Source: Paraspadella gotoi
Lineage: Eukaryota; Chaetognatha
Assembly: GCA_051294375.1 (NCBI GenBank)
Contig: CM119265.1
Location: 11,843,818 to 11,907,817 of the forward strand
DNA: 64,000 nt
Direction: 5' to 3'
The notes under the pieces are model-generated. The model did no database searches. It saw nothing but the letters and a program-made list of their open reading frames with translations, and was not told the DNA's origin. A program made the position numbers and the translations under genes. Positions 1 through 11,868 of the stretch are shown piece by piece; positions within the stretch are counted from its first letter, which is position 1, and every line of letters starts with the position of its first letter.

Positions 1-560
1 TGCAATATTGCTAAAATATTACCTACAAAATTAATTAAATTTGAACCTTAAGGCAAAGTGTGCAAGACGACGGATTAATTGAAATCATCTCAAGCTTTTT
101 CTAATCAAGAATCAATATCATTTTTGCTACTTTTAATAAAAAAAAATTATGTCCATTTTTGTCCATTTTGACTTTTGTCTTGAGATTTGAAAAAAAATTT
201 TTACTTCGGTTTTCAGGTACTTTTTATCTTCCTTACCTCTGAGTCAGTTCATATTCAATTGAAAATCTATTGTTTGCCTTTGAATTAATTTTAAAATTGA
301 CTAGACAAAAACTCACATTTTTAGTTTTTATTCCAATTTGTTAAACAAAAATAGTTTGATTTACTTACAATTCTAGGCAAATATTCCTTATCAACTGAGC
401 TTCCAACAGCTAAAAAATTATGGCAAAATATTCAATACTTTGGCTGTAAAAAAATTTTTAAGCCAACTTTCAATTTGTGAGGTTTTGTTAGGTGCGTTTT
501 TTTTTAACTAAAACTCGATTTTAAAATAATTTTATAGTTTCATCAGATAAGGCTAAGTCG
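1..560 (-). repeat. Dispersed repeat, inverted copy of 26,570-27,140
   Basis: This stretch reads, in reverse complement, like 26,570-27,140 over about 560 bp with scattered substitutions and indels. Shared stretches include the ATGTCCATTTTTGTCC tract and the GGTGCG-poly-T-AACTAAAACTCG tract. No open frame of note lies in either copy. It is probably part of an interspersed element whose other end lies outside the window. Confidence 0.7.
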
Positions 561-1416
561 AAAAATCTTTCCAAACTCAGTTTTTTATTAAATTGCAGTT
601 GAAGTTGGTAAGTTAATTTTTGAGAAAATTTGATAACTTTTGTACTAATTTTACAAAATATAGACTCAATTCAAACATCTATATGTCAAACGATATCAGT
701 AAACCGAGAGCTTTAATTTAAGACCACTCCCAACTTTCTCCGACTTTTGGTTAAAAAGTTATTAATCAAAATATATTATTTTTTCTTTAAAAAAGTAATG
801 AAATGGTGAGTATTATTGAGAATATAATAAGACTTTAATCTAAAAAATTGAGGATACCAACGAGTTCTATAGACAGTCTTCTTTCAATTAATTCATAAAT
901 AAAATTTTTCTTCAAGCTTAAGTGGAGGTGGTCGAGATAAAAATGGCGAACAAAATGAGATGAATCGATTTATTGAAATCAGAAAAGCGAATGGAATCGA
1001 ATTGGCTAATTGTACAAAGTGGCATTCATCTTTATACGGCGAGAGAGAGAAAATTTGGTTTACATTTGTAAAGTAAACAATTCTAAAAAATACTTCCAAA
1101 TAAGGTAACGTTTTGCGACCGGCGTTTGAACAGAGGGAGCAAAATATTTCTTAGCGGGCATTGGAATTTTTGAAGAATTCGGCCGGCGATTTTATTTACT
1201 TTCTTACTAATAATAATAATCAGGATCTCCACTCTTAAATATAGTTACATCATCCCCCAAAAAATTTAAAAAAATATAAATTAAATTTTTAAATAATTTA
1301 CCATAATGATTTTATATAATTTTACTTAATATATATGGACTAGAAACTATAGGATGTGACCTTCATTTTGAGCCTATTGCCAACTCTTTACAATAAATAT
1401 TTATTGAGATACTACC
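561..1416. other. AT-rich sequence, no gene seen
   Basis: Low-complexity AT-rich DNA. I see no coding exon with splice signals, no RNA gene and no clear repeat boundary. The 68-codon minus-strand frame around 893-1,099 has no recognisable domain and is read as chance. Confidence 0.6.
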
Positions 1417-1637
1417 TTGTGTTTTTTCCTTTCTGTTTCGTTGTGATTTGATTTAGAACAAAGTTTGAAGAGAGATTTAACAACGATTTTTATTTCATAG
1501 TGAAACGGACATGTTTCGAGTTTTTGACTCACATACGAGTCGTCTTCAGCGCCAATTCAATTGAGTCGAAAACTCGAAACATGTCCGTTTCACTATGAAA
1601 TAAAAATCGTTGTTAAATCTTTCTTCAAACTTTGTTC
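1417..1637 (-). mobile_element. Small hairpin element A with hammerhead-like core and 12-bp TSD
   Basis: Two arms of about 74 bp (1,455-1,530 and 1,563-1,638) are near-perfect reverse complements and enclose a short loop. The direct repeat TGAGATACTACC lies immediately outside on both sides (1,405-1,416 and 1,638-1,649) and is best read as a 12-bp target-site duplication. That places the insertion at 1,417-1,637, with about 38 bp left of the inverted repeat. There is no coding capacity. The loop and inner arm hold a hammerhead-like core on the minus strand (separate entry). A non-autonomous Penelope-like or retrozyme-type origin is an inference from that motif. Confidence 0.7.
1498..1560 (-). 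ncRNA. Hammerhead-like ribozyme core, degenerate
   Basis: Reading the minus strand: CTGAAGA (fits CUGANGA; plus-strand 1,543-1,549), then a potential stem II of GACTC / GAGTC around GTATGT, then GAAACATGTC (plus 1,508-1,517). The last motif fits the GAAA - 1-bp stem III - GUC cleavage-site arrangement of minimal-helix-III hammerheads. About 8 extra bases (AAAAACTC) lie between stem II and GAAA, so the core is imperfect. GGCG before CUGANGA can pair with CGTT after GUC. Activity is doubtful in this copy. Confidence 0.45.
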
Positions 1638-1649
1638 TGAGATACTACC

Positions 1650-2202
1650 AAAAAAAGCCCCAAAAATCTTTAAAAAATGTAATTTTTAATTTATTTAAGT
1701 CATATCTCAGTGCATATATAACTTATTTTAAGTCAAATGATTTTATTCAGCAGATTAAAGAGTAAGGCATATATTAAATACCATTAGTTGTATTACTTTA
1801 TCATAATTTAATCAGGACACTCAATTTTCAGACAATTTTTACCAAATTTATATATACTTTTGATTTTTACAGCAACAAAGTACTAAAGCAGGTAAATAAA
1901 AATTGATTATAAAATCTGTAAGCCAAAAGACCTTAGAATGTATTATATTATATAGGTTTAAAATTTTTTCTCAAAGATTTAATGATATAATGACAATAAA
2001 AAATATATATATATAAATTAAAGATTGAAGAAAAATAATGATATTACAGGTAGTTTTTTATTATTGATCATGATTCTATATTATAAAAAGATAGCCATAT
2101 GCTTTAACCACTAATTATTAAAAGTTTTAGTTACTTAAAAGAGTAAGTAAATTTTTTTAAAAATTTTATATTATAAAACTTGCTTCCCTTATAATAAACA
2201 AG
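1650..2202. other. AT-rich sequence, no gene seen
   Basis: AT-rich DNA up to the first assembly gap. I see nothing beyond homopolymer and TA-rich tracts. Confidence 0.6.
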
Positions 2203-2302
2203 NNNNNNNNNNNNNNNNNNNNNNNNNNNNNNNNNNNNNNNNNNNNNNNNNNNNNNNNNNNNNNNNNNNNNNNNNNNNNNNNNNNNNNNNNNNNNNNNNN
2301 NN
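2203..2302. other. Assembly gap, 100 N
   Basis: Run of 100 unknown bases, a conventional unknown-length gap size. Confidence 0.99.
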
Positions 2303-2329
2303 TTAAAAAATTATCATCATCATCATTAT

Positions 2330-2697
2330 TGGCTGAATTTTTGTTTTTTAATTTTTCATTAATAAAACCAAAAAAAAAGTTTTATTAATAACCTTTATCT
2401 AACTTTTAAAGCTCTATTAGAATCTATAAAAAAATTGATAAGCAAAATTTTAAAAATTATTTTTATTTTCATATTATTTAATAATCGCTTAACCATTAAC
2501 CATTAACCATTTGAGAGAACTTTTAGTTTTCAACCTGTTCCGGCCTAATATCTAGTAAGGCGGGCCAAAATTGAACACTTTTTATAACTCCTAGTTCTCT
2601 TTAAAAAATTTTTTTTCCGTTTACTACTAAATCGATTTTCAATGTAACTTTTTTCATTTAGTTCATTGGGTTGTTGCATTGAAGCTTTTAAATATTT
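2330..2697. repeat. Left arm of an inverted repeat with 4,935-5,310
   Basis: Reverse complement of about 4,935-5,310. Both contain the GGTTAATGGTTAATGGTTAAGCG tract region and the CCGCCTTACTAGATATTAG tract, in opposite orientation. The arms flank the first minisatellite field and a SINE. A third, more degraded partial copy lies at about 5,480-5,610. The arm is interrupted on its inner side by the 25-N gap. Confidence 0.75.
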
Positions 2698-2722
2698 NNN
2701 NNNNNNNNNNNNNNNNNNNNNN
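2698..2722. other. Assembly gap, 25 N
   Basis: Run of 25 N, the same size as the gap at 43,374-43,398 where an unmerged contig overlap is evident. It falls at the edge of a tandem array, a typical place for assembly failure. Confidence 0.99.
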
Positions 2723-2800
2723 GTGACCAAATTATGCCAGTTGACCAAATTATGCCAGTTGACCATTATGCCAGTTGCCAAATTATGCCAGTTTGATCCA
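2723..2800. repeat. 18-bp minisatellite, TTGACCAAATTATGCCAG type
   Basis: Four to five imperfect copies of an 18-bp unit directly after the gap, the last one shortened. The unit is a variant of the much larger arrays at 3,066-4,330 and 10,430-11,860. Confidence 0.85.
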
Positions 2801-2832
2801 ACATTACACAAGTTGATTTAATTATTCAAGTA

Positions 2833-3050
2833 TGGGTGACTAAAATCCACAAACCGTTCATCAGCGGCCATTGGTGCCGGAAGGCAAGTCATTCGCCTCC
2901 CAAACCCAAAGATCCGGGGTTCTAGGCCCGGTGGTCGTCTGGCAGTTAAGAGGGACGGGCGCTTAACCCGCCTGTAACATGGTGTTACAGCGCCTGATCC
3001 GAAGCTCAGGGACTGCTTATAATTGAACGGTTCTGTCACTAACACATAAC
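2833..3050 (+). repeat. tRNA-derived SINE, family S1
   Basis: GC-richer block of about 220 bp inserted between minisatellite units. It contains a Pol III B-box-like GGGTTCTAGGCCC at about 2,918-2,930, preceded by an anticodon-arm-like segment. It ends with GAACGGTTCTGTCACTAAC. At least five other full or partial copies in the window, all in the opposite orientation (42.25, 42.51, 51.14, 51.40 and 57.86 kb), show it is a dispersed family. It has no coding capacity; the 75-codon minus-strand frame here is an incidental reading. Confidence 0.8.
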
Positions 3051-3065
3051 AATAATTACTGGTCT

Positions 3066-4330
3066 CTTCTCAAGTTGATTTAATTATTCAAGTTGATTTA
3101 ATTATTCAAGTTGATTTTAATTATTCAAGTTTGATTTAATTATTCAAGTTGATTTAATTATTCAGTTGATTTTTATTATTTATTATTCAAGTTGATTTAA
3201 TTATTCAAGGTTGATTAAATTATTCAAGTTGATTTAAATTATCAAAGTTGATTTAATTATTCAAGTTGATTTAATTATTCAAGTTGATTTAATTATTCAA
3301 GTTGATTTAAATTATTCAAGTTGATTTAATTATTCAAGTTGATTTAATTATTCAATTGATTTATTATTCAAGTGTTGATTAATTATTCAAGTTGATGTAA
3401 TATTCAAGTTGAATGTAATTATTCAAGTGATGTAATTATTCAGTTGAATGTAATTATTCAAGTTGATGTAATTCAAGTATGTAAAATTATTCAAGTTGAT
3501 GTAATTATTCAAGTTGATGTAATTATTCAAGTTGATGTATTTATTCAAGTTGTTCATGTATTCAAGTGATGTATTATTCAGTATGTAATTCAAGTTGATG
3601 TAATTATTCAAGTTGATGTAATTATTCAAGTTGATGTAATTATTCTCAAGTTGATGTAATTTTCAAGTTGATGTAATTATTCAAGTTGATGTAATTATTC
3701 AAGTTGATGTAATTATTCAAGGTTGATGTAATTATTCAAGTTGATGTAATTATTCAAGTTGATGTAATTTATTCAAGTTGATGTAATTATTCAAGTTATG
3801 TATATTTCAAGTTGAATGTAATTATTCAAGTTGTATGTAATATTCAAGTTGATGTAAATTCAAGTTGATGTAATTATTCAAGTTGATGTATTAAATTTCA
3901 GTTGATGTAATTATTCAAGTTGATGTAATTATTCAAGTTGATGTAATATTCAGTTAATGTAATTATCAAGTTGATGTAATTATTCGTTGATGTATTATCA
4001 AGTTGATGTAATTTAATTCAAGTTGATGATAATTATTCAAGTTGATGTAATTAATCAAGTTTGATGTAATTATTTTCAAGGTTGAATGTAAATTATCAGT
4101 TGAGTATTTTCAAGTTGATGTAATTATTCAAGTTGATTAATTATTCAAGTTGATTAAATTATTCAAGTTTGATGTAATTATTCAAGTTGATGTATATTAT
4201 TCAAGTTGATGTAATTATTCAAGTTGATGTAATTAATATCAAAGTTGATGTAATATAAGTGAATTCAAGTTGATGTAATTATTCCAGTTTGATGTAATTA
4301 TTCAAGTGAGTTACAGTGAAATTATTCAAT
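3066..4330. repeat. 18-bp minisatellite field, CAAGTTGATGTAATTATT type
   Basis: About 70 imperfect tandem copies. Early units read CAAGTTGATTTAATTATT; from about 3,400 the consensus switches to CAAGTTGATGTAATTATT. Many units carry 1-2 base indels, which could be true decay or long-read error. There are no spacers, so it is not CRISPR-like. Confidence 0.95.
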
Positions 4331-4354
4331 GGTAATGCGCACAGTTTACTGGGT

Positions 4355-4475
4355 AATTGATTGATAGATCAATTGTTTATAGATTTTTTCATAGATTTAT
4401 TAAGAAGTCTGTTATGATTGCGAGAGTTTAAAACAAGTTGAGCCATAACAATGTCGGAATCTGCCTACGATCATT
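4355..4475 (+). repeat. Shared tail downstream of minisatellite array (copy 1)
   Basis: The segment ATTGATAGATCAATTG...AAGAAGTCTGTTATGATT immediately follows the array and recurs after the second array at 11,869-11,931. It is followed by a GAGC...AACAATGTCGGA(A)TCTGCC motif (about 4,440-4,470) that marks the edges of several other repeats. Array plus tail is therefore likely one mobile unit. Confidence 0.7.
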
Positions 4476-4479
4476 AATT

Positions 4480-5940
4480 AATTAATTAATCGATTAATTA
4501 ATTAATAATTATTTTAATAGTATAATTTTAAATTATATTCAACTTTCATCATCGATGTTCTTAAATGGGTTAGACAGTTATTAAATATGTTTTGTTTACA
4601 TTTTTATCTAAACAAACAAATACCTTTATTTTATTTTCATGTCTCCTTGTCTCTCTCACTCTCCTCTCTCTCTCATCTCTCGCTCTCTCTCTCTTCTCTC
4701 TCTCTTTTATGCAATTGCGACGATCCTTTTGCTTTTAAGATCATTTTTTTAACTTGCATTTCATTTCACATTAATTAATTAATTAATTAACTAATTAATA
4801 TAAATAAATTTATTGAGTAATCATTAATATTAAGAAGATTCAAGTAGAATGTGACTTATTGTTTTTTTCCATCTAATAACCATTTCCACTGGCACAATCC
4901 GTAAAACTTTATATAATTATTATATATTAATAAATAGTTTAAAAGCTTCATGCAAACAACCCCAATGACTAAAATGAAAAAAGTAACATTGAATCGATTA
5001 GTAGTAAACGGAAGAAAATATTTTTAAAGAGAACTGGAGTTATAAAAAAGTGTTCCAATTTTGCCCCGCCTTACTAGATATTAGAGCCCGGAACAAGTTG
5101 AAAACTAAAAGTTCTCTCAAATTGGTTAATGGTTAATGGTTAAGCGATTATTAAATAATATGAAAATAAAAAGTAATTTTAAAAATTTTGCTTATCAATT
5201 TTTTTTATTAGATCTCTAATAGAGCTTTAAAAGTCTAGATAAAGTATTAATAAAACTTTTTTTTTGGTTTTTATTATGAAAATTAAAAAACACAAAAATT
5301 CAGCCAATAATGATGACTGATGATTAATTTTTTAAGGTTTCTTCTATTTTTTATACCCAATTTATTGTCAAAATTTGAAAAAATTATAGTACTACTTTCA
5401 TTTAACTTTTAAGCTCTACAAGAACCTTCTAAAAAATCAAATTTTTAAAATTTTTTTTTTGTTATTTGTTAATATATTATAAATATTTTAAAAAGCTTCA
5501 GTGCACAACCCAATGAACTTAAATTCAAAAGTAGTAGAGGAAAAAGAAATTTTTTGAGAGAACTAGATTAAAAAAAAGTGTTAAAATTTTGCCCGCCTTA
5601 CTAGATATATTGCCATGTGAATTAAACAATGTTATCGAATAAAATTTTATCAAGTTTTATGTATTTGTAATGTATTTTAATTATTTTATTCGTTGAGTAA
5701 ATAACTTTTATATTCGCTAGTTTTTATTTCGGACTCCTCTCTTCTTTCTTTCTTTTCTTTCTTTCTCTCTCCTCTCTCTCTCTTATCTCTCTCTCTCTCT
5801 CTCTCTCTCTCCTTGCAATGCAACAATCCTTATCTCATTTTTCTGCTCCTCTCGTCTCATGCTCTCTTGCAATTGCGACGATATCCTATGCTCATTTTTC
5901 TGCTCTCTTTTTTCTCTCTCTTTCTTCAGTAAATGTAACT
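4480..5940. repeat. AT-rich repeats with CT microsatellites
   Basis: Contains TTAATTAA-rich tracts, (CT)n microsatellites at about 4,640-4,715 and 5,740-5,815, the right arm of the inverted repeat (4,935-5,310) and a degraded third copy (5,480-5,610). No exon was recognised. Confidence 0.65.
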
Positions 5941-7120
5941 TATGTTTTTAGTCGGATCTGCTTATCAGCAGAATCCCGAACTCTATAAGCTCACTTGGTC
6001 GCGTCCGTCGGTCGCGCCCCCTCAATATGGGTCGGGCACTAAACCTTATATCATGTCAGAACATCGAATTTATGATAAATTAATGAAAAAATTGATGTCC
6101 GTCTGTTCTGTCCCCTCCGTCCGTCGTCCGTCCGTTCCGACCGTACCCACCTTAGCAAAAAACACCAATTACTCGTGATGCATGGATGGATTGGAATATG
6201 AATTTGTGTGCGGTAAGGGAAGTGTGTGATGAGATGTATATAAGTTTCGAGGAATCGTGACGGTGAAATTGGTTAAAGTGGAAAATAAAATATTCACTGA
6301 TTTGAACACCAATTGCTCATGAGTTGATGGTGCCTGAATTGACCTGAATTTTGGTATGTGGGTAGGAAAGTGTGTGATTGAACAGGAAATCAAGTTTCGA
6401 ATGGAATAGTTTGAGTGGAAATGAGTTTAAATGGAAAAAACAAAAAACCTGTTTACTAATTGATTATGCTTCTTTTTCCTTTTATATTAAATGTATACGC
6501 AGGATGTATTAATAATCAAATAATTAATCAGTTTAATTATTCAATTAGTAATAAATTAATCAATAATTAATTAATTACGTCAATCAATTGTCCATCCTCT
6601 CCCATCTTAGCAAAAAGCTCCAAAACTCGTGATGGCTGTTTGGATTGGAATTTAAATTTTGTGTGTGAGTAGGAAAAGTGTGGTGATAAAGCTGGATATA
6701 AAGTTTCATGGAACGTGTGAGTGGAAATTAGTTTAAATGGAAAGAAACATAGTCAGATTTACTAAAATCTTCTTTACTTATTTAACTAATTAAATACTCT
6801 AATTAATGCATAATTGGATGGATAGATTGAGTTGAAATTTGTGTGTGGGGTAGGAAAATTGGTGTGACGAAGCTTGATAAAAAGTTTCAGTGAAACGTAC
6901 AGTGGAAATAGTATAGTTTAAATGAAAAAGAATATGAGTCACCAAAATTTACTTTTTGAATCTTTTTATTTATTTTATACCCCATGATAGCTTGAGATGA
7001 AATTTTGTGAGCCAGTAGAAAGTGGAAGTGAAGAAAGCTAGATATAAAGTTTTGAATGGAATGCAAGTTGAAAAAAATGATGCCAAGTTAAAAAAAAACT
7101 TAAAGGCATAAAGATCGTCC
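5941..7120. repeat. Tandem-like diverged copies of a dispersed repeat
   Basis: Several diverged copies of a segment built of GTTTAAATGGAAA, AAACTTGATATCCAGC-like and TCCAATCCATCCAT-like blocks and the box CACCTTAGCAAAAA(A/G)C(A/T)CCAA. The same family recurs at 8.6-8.95, 9.64-9.85, 10.14-10.36, 20.32-20.37 and 31.88-32.80 kb. The palindromic CGGATCTGCTTATCAGCAG block at about 5,954 recurs at 35.43 and 44.33 kb. No gene was seen. Confidence 0.6.
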
Positions 7121-7122
7121 CT

Positions 7123-7951
7123 ATGCTTAAAAAGAGAGAGAGAGAGAGAGAGAGTGAGAGAGAGAGTAGAAGAGAGAGAGAGAAGAGAAGAGAAAGGAAC
7201 AAAAATAAAAAAAATCTTAAAAGACTCAAGATGAGCCAGAGCCACCTTATCAAGAAAAATTATGAAAAAACCCGGGAAAAAAAACGAATGAATCATGCGA
7301 TAACGGAATTATTGATATTGTATGATTGAGTAATTATGATTGAGTAATGCTATATTTGTTGATGTAAAGTAATTTATGTGAAAGGATTAATTATGATTAC
7401 GATAGATAGTCATTCACTGCTGTGATGATAGTCATTCACTGATGCGATGATTGTCATTTCATTGATGCGATGAATCAATAAAAAAATGCGTGTATGAGTG
7501 GAAAGAGAGAGAAAGAGAGAGAAAGTGAGAAGAGAAGAGAGAAAGAAGGAATAAATCCACGAAAAATCTCGGATGAAAATGATGGGATTTTGTATTGAAA
7601 AAAGCGCGGAATAATGGTAATAAATAAAATAGTTTTTAGAAGGAAAAAAATAATCAGAAATTTTCAAAAAAAACAAACGGATCACCCAAGAGATCGGACA
7701 GAGGGACAAGACACACACAGAGAAAAAGAGAGAGAGAGACAGCCGCTGCAGAGAAAAAGAGAGAGAGAAAGAGCGATATATAATAATAAAGAGAGAGAGA
7801 AGCTTACAGCCCCTTTACTCGTTTAAGAATCAGGAGTACCTTATGCGCCGACGTAGCGTGGCTCTTTCTCTACCAAAGGACCGGGTTCGACCCTGTTCGC
7901 GGCATAGTTTTACATTAGTGAGCCCACATTATAATCTAAAAATTTTTTTGT

Positions 7952-7989
<38 letters not shown>

Positions 7990-8130
7990 AAGAAGAAGCT
8001 GGACAGGACGCATGCGCAGAGTCCGGAACTACGTTTTAGACAAATCAGAAGAAGCGAGTGACGAGAGAAAGAGAAAGAGAGAGAGCGACATATATTTAAA
8101 AAAGAGAGAGAGAGAGCGACAGTATAATTA
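7123..8130. repeat. GA-rich microsatellite region
   Basis: Repeated (GA)n and GAAA tracts (about 7,133-7,200; 7,500-7,560; 7,700-7,800; 7,960-8,010; 8,040-8,120). The open frames here are by-products of the purine-rich strand. Confidence 0.85.
7826..7925 (+). repeat. tRNA-like SINE head, family S4
   Basis: A GC-richer island inside the GA-rich field with a B-box-like GGGTTCGACCCT preceded by ACGTAGCGTGGCTC. The 5' and 3' ends pair only partly (GCCG with CGGC), so it is not a functional tRNA gene. Only one copy was noticed in the window. Confidence 0.5.
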
Positions 8131-9463
8131 AAATGTTTTTGTTTGTAAAATAAAAACGTACAACAAATAACGAATATTTGATAGAAACATGAGTAATTTT
8201 TAAAGATCTTGATCTTAGAGCCATATATGAAATTTCAAACTCCCTATATAGCACACTCTTTCAGGAAGCCATGATTGCCAAAAAAGCGTGACCGGAAAGC
8301 TAAAACCGAATCAAAATCTAGCCAGGACGGGCTTTGCCCTCTCCTGGCCTCGATAAATAGAGGATATTTGTTTTTGATTTGAAATATGTAACAAAACATT
8401 TATAACTGTCCTGACCACAATTTTAAGGACATCGATGAACTGACAAGCTGAATATAATTATAATTAATTATTAAAATTAAATTATTATGTATTAATTAAT
8501 TATTATCTATTAATTAATTAATTAATCTATTAATTAATTAATTATCGTAGGCAGATCCGACATTGTTTGCTCAGAACTTGTTCTCTAAACTCACCACGAT
8601 TGCTGTCGAACTTATATTCCAGCTTGTATCACCACACTTTCCTTACTCAACACACAAAATTTTCTTTCCACATCCAACCAGCCAATCACGAGTTATTGAA
8701 CTTTTTGCTAAGGGGACGGATATGGACAGATTATTTGACTGGATTAATTTAATTCAACTAATGATTAATTAACTGATTAATTATTTGATTATTAATACAT
8801 TCCTGCATATACATTTAATATAAAGGAAAAGAATCCAATACAATTAGTTGAAACAGGTTTTTTGTTTTTTTTCCATTTAAACTCATTCCACTCAAAAAGA
8901 TTCCAATCGAAACTTGGTGTCCTGTTCAAGCACACACTTTCCTACGTCGCATACAAAATTCCAGGTCAATCGATAATATAAGTGTTGTAATAAGCTAACT
9001 TGTTCAACTTTGCATAATTTATCAAACTTGGCAATATTTTGTTCATGATCATAATTTGGTCAACTGAACATAATTTGATCCAATTAATAATGTTTGGTCA
9101 ACAGGCCATAATTGGTCAACTGCATAATTTTTTCAACTGGCCTAATTTGGTCACGAGCATATCGACTAAAAATACCAATGATTTATCATCGGATTAGACA
9201 CCAATGAAAAATGGCCGTAACGTTACTGTCCGTGCATAAAAAATTCACTGACTTTCAATATATAATTCTTTTTATTTTTTGAACTTATATTCAATATCTG
9301 AATCCAAAATACAATGCAAATCTTTTTTTGTTTTTTTTTGATATGACTGAATATAGGGTGAAAGATGATAAATTTTAAAAAATTACTTATTCATATATTA
9401 TTTTCATAGAATGTAAAAGAAAAAATTTAACAAAAATAATGTACTAAATAGTTAAGTTGTTAT
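8131..9463. repeat. AT-rich dispersed repeats, loose minisatellite remnants
   Basis: Includes the GGCAGATCCGACATTGTTTGCTC edge motif in reverse at about 8,550-8,573, members of the dispersed repeat family listed at 5.9-7.1 kb, and degraded CATAATTTGGTCAACTGG units from about 9,000 to 9,170. No gene was seen. Confidence 0.55.
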
Positions 9464-9537
9464 AGTTCTGGTGGTCCTATCACCACAGATGATTAAAGCT
9501 GTTTCTTTCGCAGCAGGCCTCAGTGGCTCAGTGATGG
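9464..9537 (+). repeat. Truncated tRNA-derived SINE, family S2
   Basis: Matches the start of the full S2 copy at 52,991 (GGTGGTCCTATCACCACA...GCAGC..GCCTCAGT.GCT.AGTG) and breaks off just after the A box, where degraded minisatellite units (CATAATTTGGTCAACTGG) begin. Confidence 0.75.
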
Positions 9538-10429
9538 CATAATTTGGTCAACTGGCATAATTTGGTCAATTGTCGTAATTTGGTCAATCAATCAATCAGA
9601 AAGAGAGAGAAACTTTTTAAAATTGACATAAATGTGTCTTTTGGTTTTCTGTTTTAAACTATTTTCCACTCCTACGATTCCATCAAAAACTTATATCCAG
9701 ATTAATCTCATAGTTTACTACCCACAGTTTACTACACACAAAATTTTATTTTATTTTATTTATCCAATTTTTAATAAATATAATAATTATGAGTAAATAT
9801 GACTTTTGTTTTTTCTATTTAAACTCATTTCCACTCGCACAATCATTAGCGGTACTTAATAAATTAATTAATTTCATCCAAAATATTTGTTTTTAGGTCT
9901 TTTCGTCCCTTTCCATGACTTAAGAAATGACGACGATGAGGGCGACGATGACAATGCCAATAACGATTGACATTGATTGATAGAAAAAATAATCAATTGA
10001 TAAAAAATTGATTGAATAATTAATTAATAGATAAATAATTGATTGATTTAATAATTAATTGATTGATTAATAATAGACTGATTAATTATTGATTAATTAA
10101 CTAATTGTCTAATTAACTCTTTAATTATTTGATTAATTAATACATCTTGCATTTACATTTAATATAAAAATAAAAAGAAGCATAATCAATTAGTGAAACA
10201 GGTTTTTTGTTTTTTCCATTTAAACACATTTCCACTCGGACGATTCCATCGAAACTTCACACACTTCCCTACCAACACACAAAATTTCATTCAAATCCAT
10301 CCATCCAATCACGAGTAATTGGTGTTTTTTGCTAAGGTGGGACGGACGGACGGACGGACAGAAAACCAAAAGATACATTTATGTCAATTTTTAAAAGTTT
10401 TTCTCTCTCTCCGATTGATCAATCGAATT
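9538..10429. repeat. Minisatellite remnants and dispersed repeats
   Basis: Degraded ATAATTTGGTCAACTGGC units to about 9,590, then AT-rich DNA, TTGATTAATTAA tracts and a copy of the dispersed family at 10,140-10,370. No gene was seen. Confidence 0.55.
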
Positions 10430-11860
10430 ACGCCAGTTGATTTAATTACGCCAGTTGATTTAATTACGCCCAAGTTCGATTTAATTACGGCCAGTTGATT
10501 TAATTACGCCAGTTGATTTAATTACGCCAGTTGATTTAATTACGCCAGTTGATTTAACGTTACGCCAGTTGATTTAATTACGCCAGTTGATTTAATTACG
10601 CCAGTTGATTTAATTACGCCAGTTGATTTAATTACGCCAGTTGATTTAATTACGCCAGTTGATTTAATTACGCCAGTTGATTTAATACAGTTTATTACGC
10701 CAGTTGATTTAATTACGCCAGTTGATTTAATTACGCCAGTTGATTTAATTACGCCAGTTGATTTAATTACGCCAGTTGATTTAATTACGCCAGTTGATTT
10801 AATTACGCCAGTTGATTTAATTACGCCAGTTGATTTAATTATTCAAATTGATTTAATTATTCAAGTTGATTTAAATATGCAAGTTGATTTAAATATGCAA
10901 GTTGATTTAAATATGCAAGTTGATTTAAAATATGCAAGTTGATTTAAATATGCAAGTTGATTTAATTATGCAAGTTGATTTAATTATGCAAGTTGATTTA
11001 ATTATGCAAGTTGATTTAATTATGCAAGTTGATTTAATTATGCAAGTTGATTTAATTATGCAAGTTGATTTAATTATGCAAGTTGATTTAATTATGCAAG
11101 TTGATTTAATTATGCAAGTTGATTTAATTATGCAAGTTGTTATTATGCAAGTTGATTTAATTATGCAAGTTGATTTAATTATGCAAGTTGATTTAATTAT
11201 GCAAGTTGATTTAATTATGCAAGTTGATTAATTTGCAAGTTGATTTAATTATGCAAGTTGATTTAATTATGCAAGTTGATTTAATTATGCTAAGTTGATT
11301 TAATTATGCAAGTTGATTTAATTATGCAAGTTGATTTAATTATGCAAGTTGATTTAATTATGCAAGTTGATTTAATTATGCAAGTTGATTTAATTATGCA
11401 AGTTGATTTAATTATGCAAGTTGATTTAATTATGCAGTTGATTTAATATGCAAGTTGATTTAATTATGCAAGTTGATTTAATTATGCAATTTTGATTATT
11501 ATCAGTTGATTTAATTATGCAAGTTGATTTAATTATGCAAGTTGATTTAATTATGCAAGTTGATTTAATATGCAAGTTGATTTAATATAGCAGTTGATTT
11601 AATTATGCAAGTTGATTTAATTATGAAGTTGAATTTATATTATGCAAGTTGATTTAATTATGCAAGTTGATTTATATTATGCAAGTTGATTATATTATGC
11701 AAGTTGATTTAATATTATGCAAGTTGATTTAATTATGCAAGTTGATTTAATTATGCAAGTTGATTTAATTATGCAAGTTTGATTTAATTATGCAAGTTGA
11801 TTTAAATTATGCAAGTTGATTTAATTATGAAAGTTGACCAAATTATGCAAGGTGGTATTG
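10430..11860. repeat. 18-bp minisatellite field, TTGATTTAATTATGCAAG type
   Basis: Two homogenised blocks. 10,430-10,835 is built of TTGATTTAATTACGCCAG units. 10,860-11,860 is built of TTGATTTAATTATGCAAG units, about 55 copies. A few TTATTCAA transition units sit between them. Because 18 is divisible by three, a 99-codon open frame of repeated MQVDLI arises at 10,932-11,231; it is not a gene. Confidence 0.97.
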
Positions 11861-11868
11861 GCAAAGCT

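Noticed and set aside
3066-4330. CRISPR-like array
   Set aside because: Units are directly tandem with no unique spacers, and the genome is eukaryotic.
7826-7925. Functional tRNA gene
   Set aside because: B box present but the acceptor stem pairs over only about four bases.
10932-11231. 99-codon open frame of repeated MQVDLI
   Set aside because: It is the 18-bp minisatellite read in one frame; there is no start context, splice signal or end domain, and the array continues on both sides.
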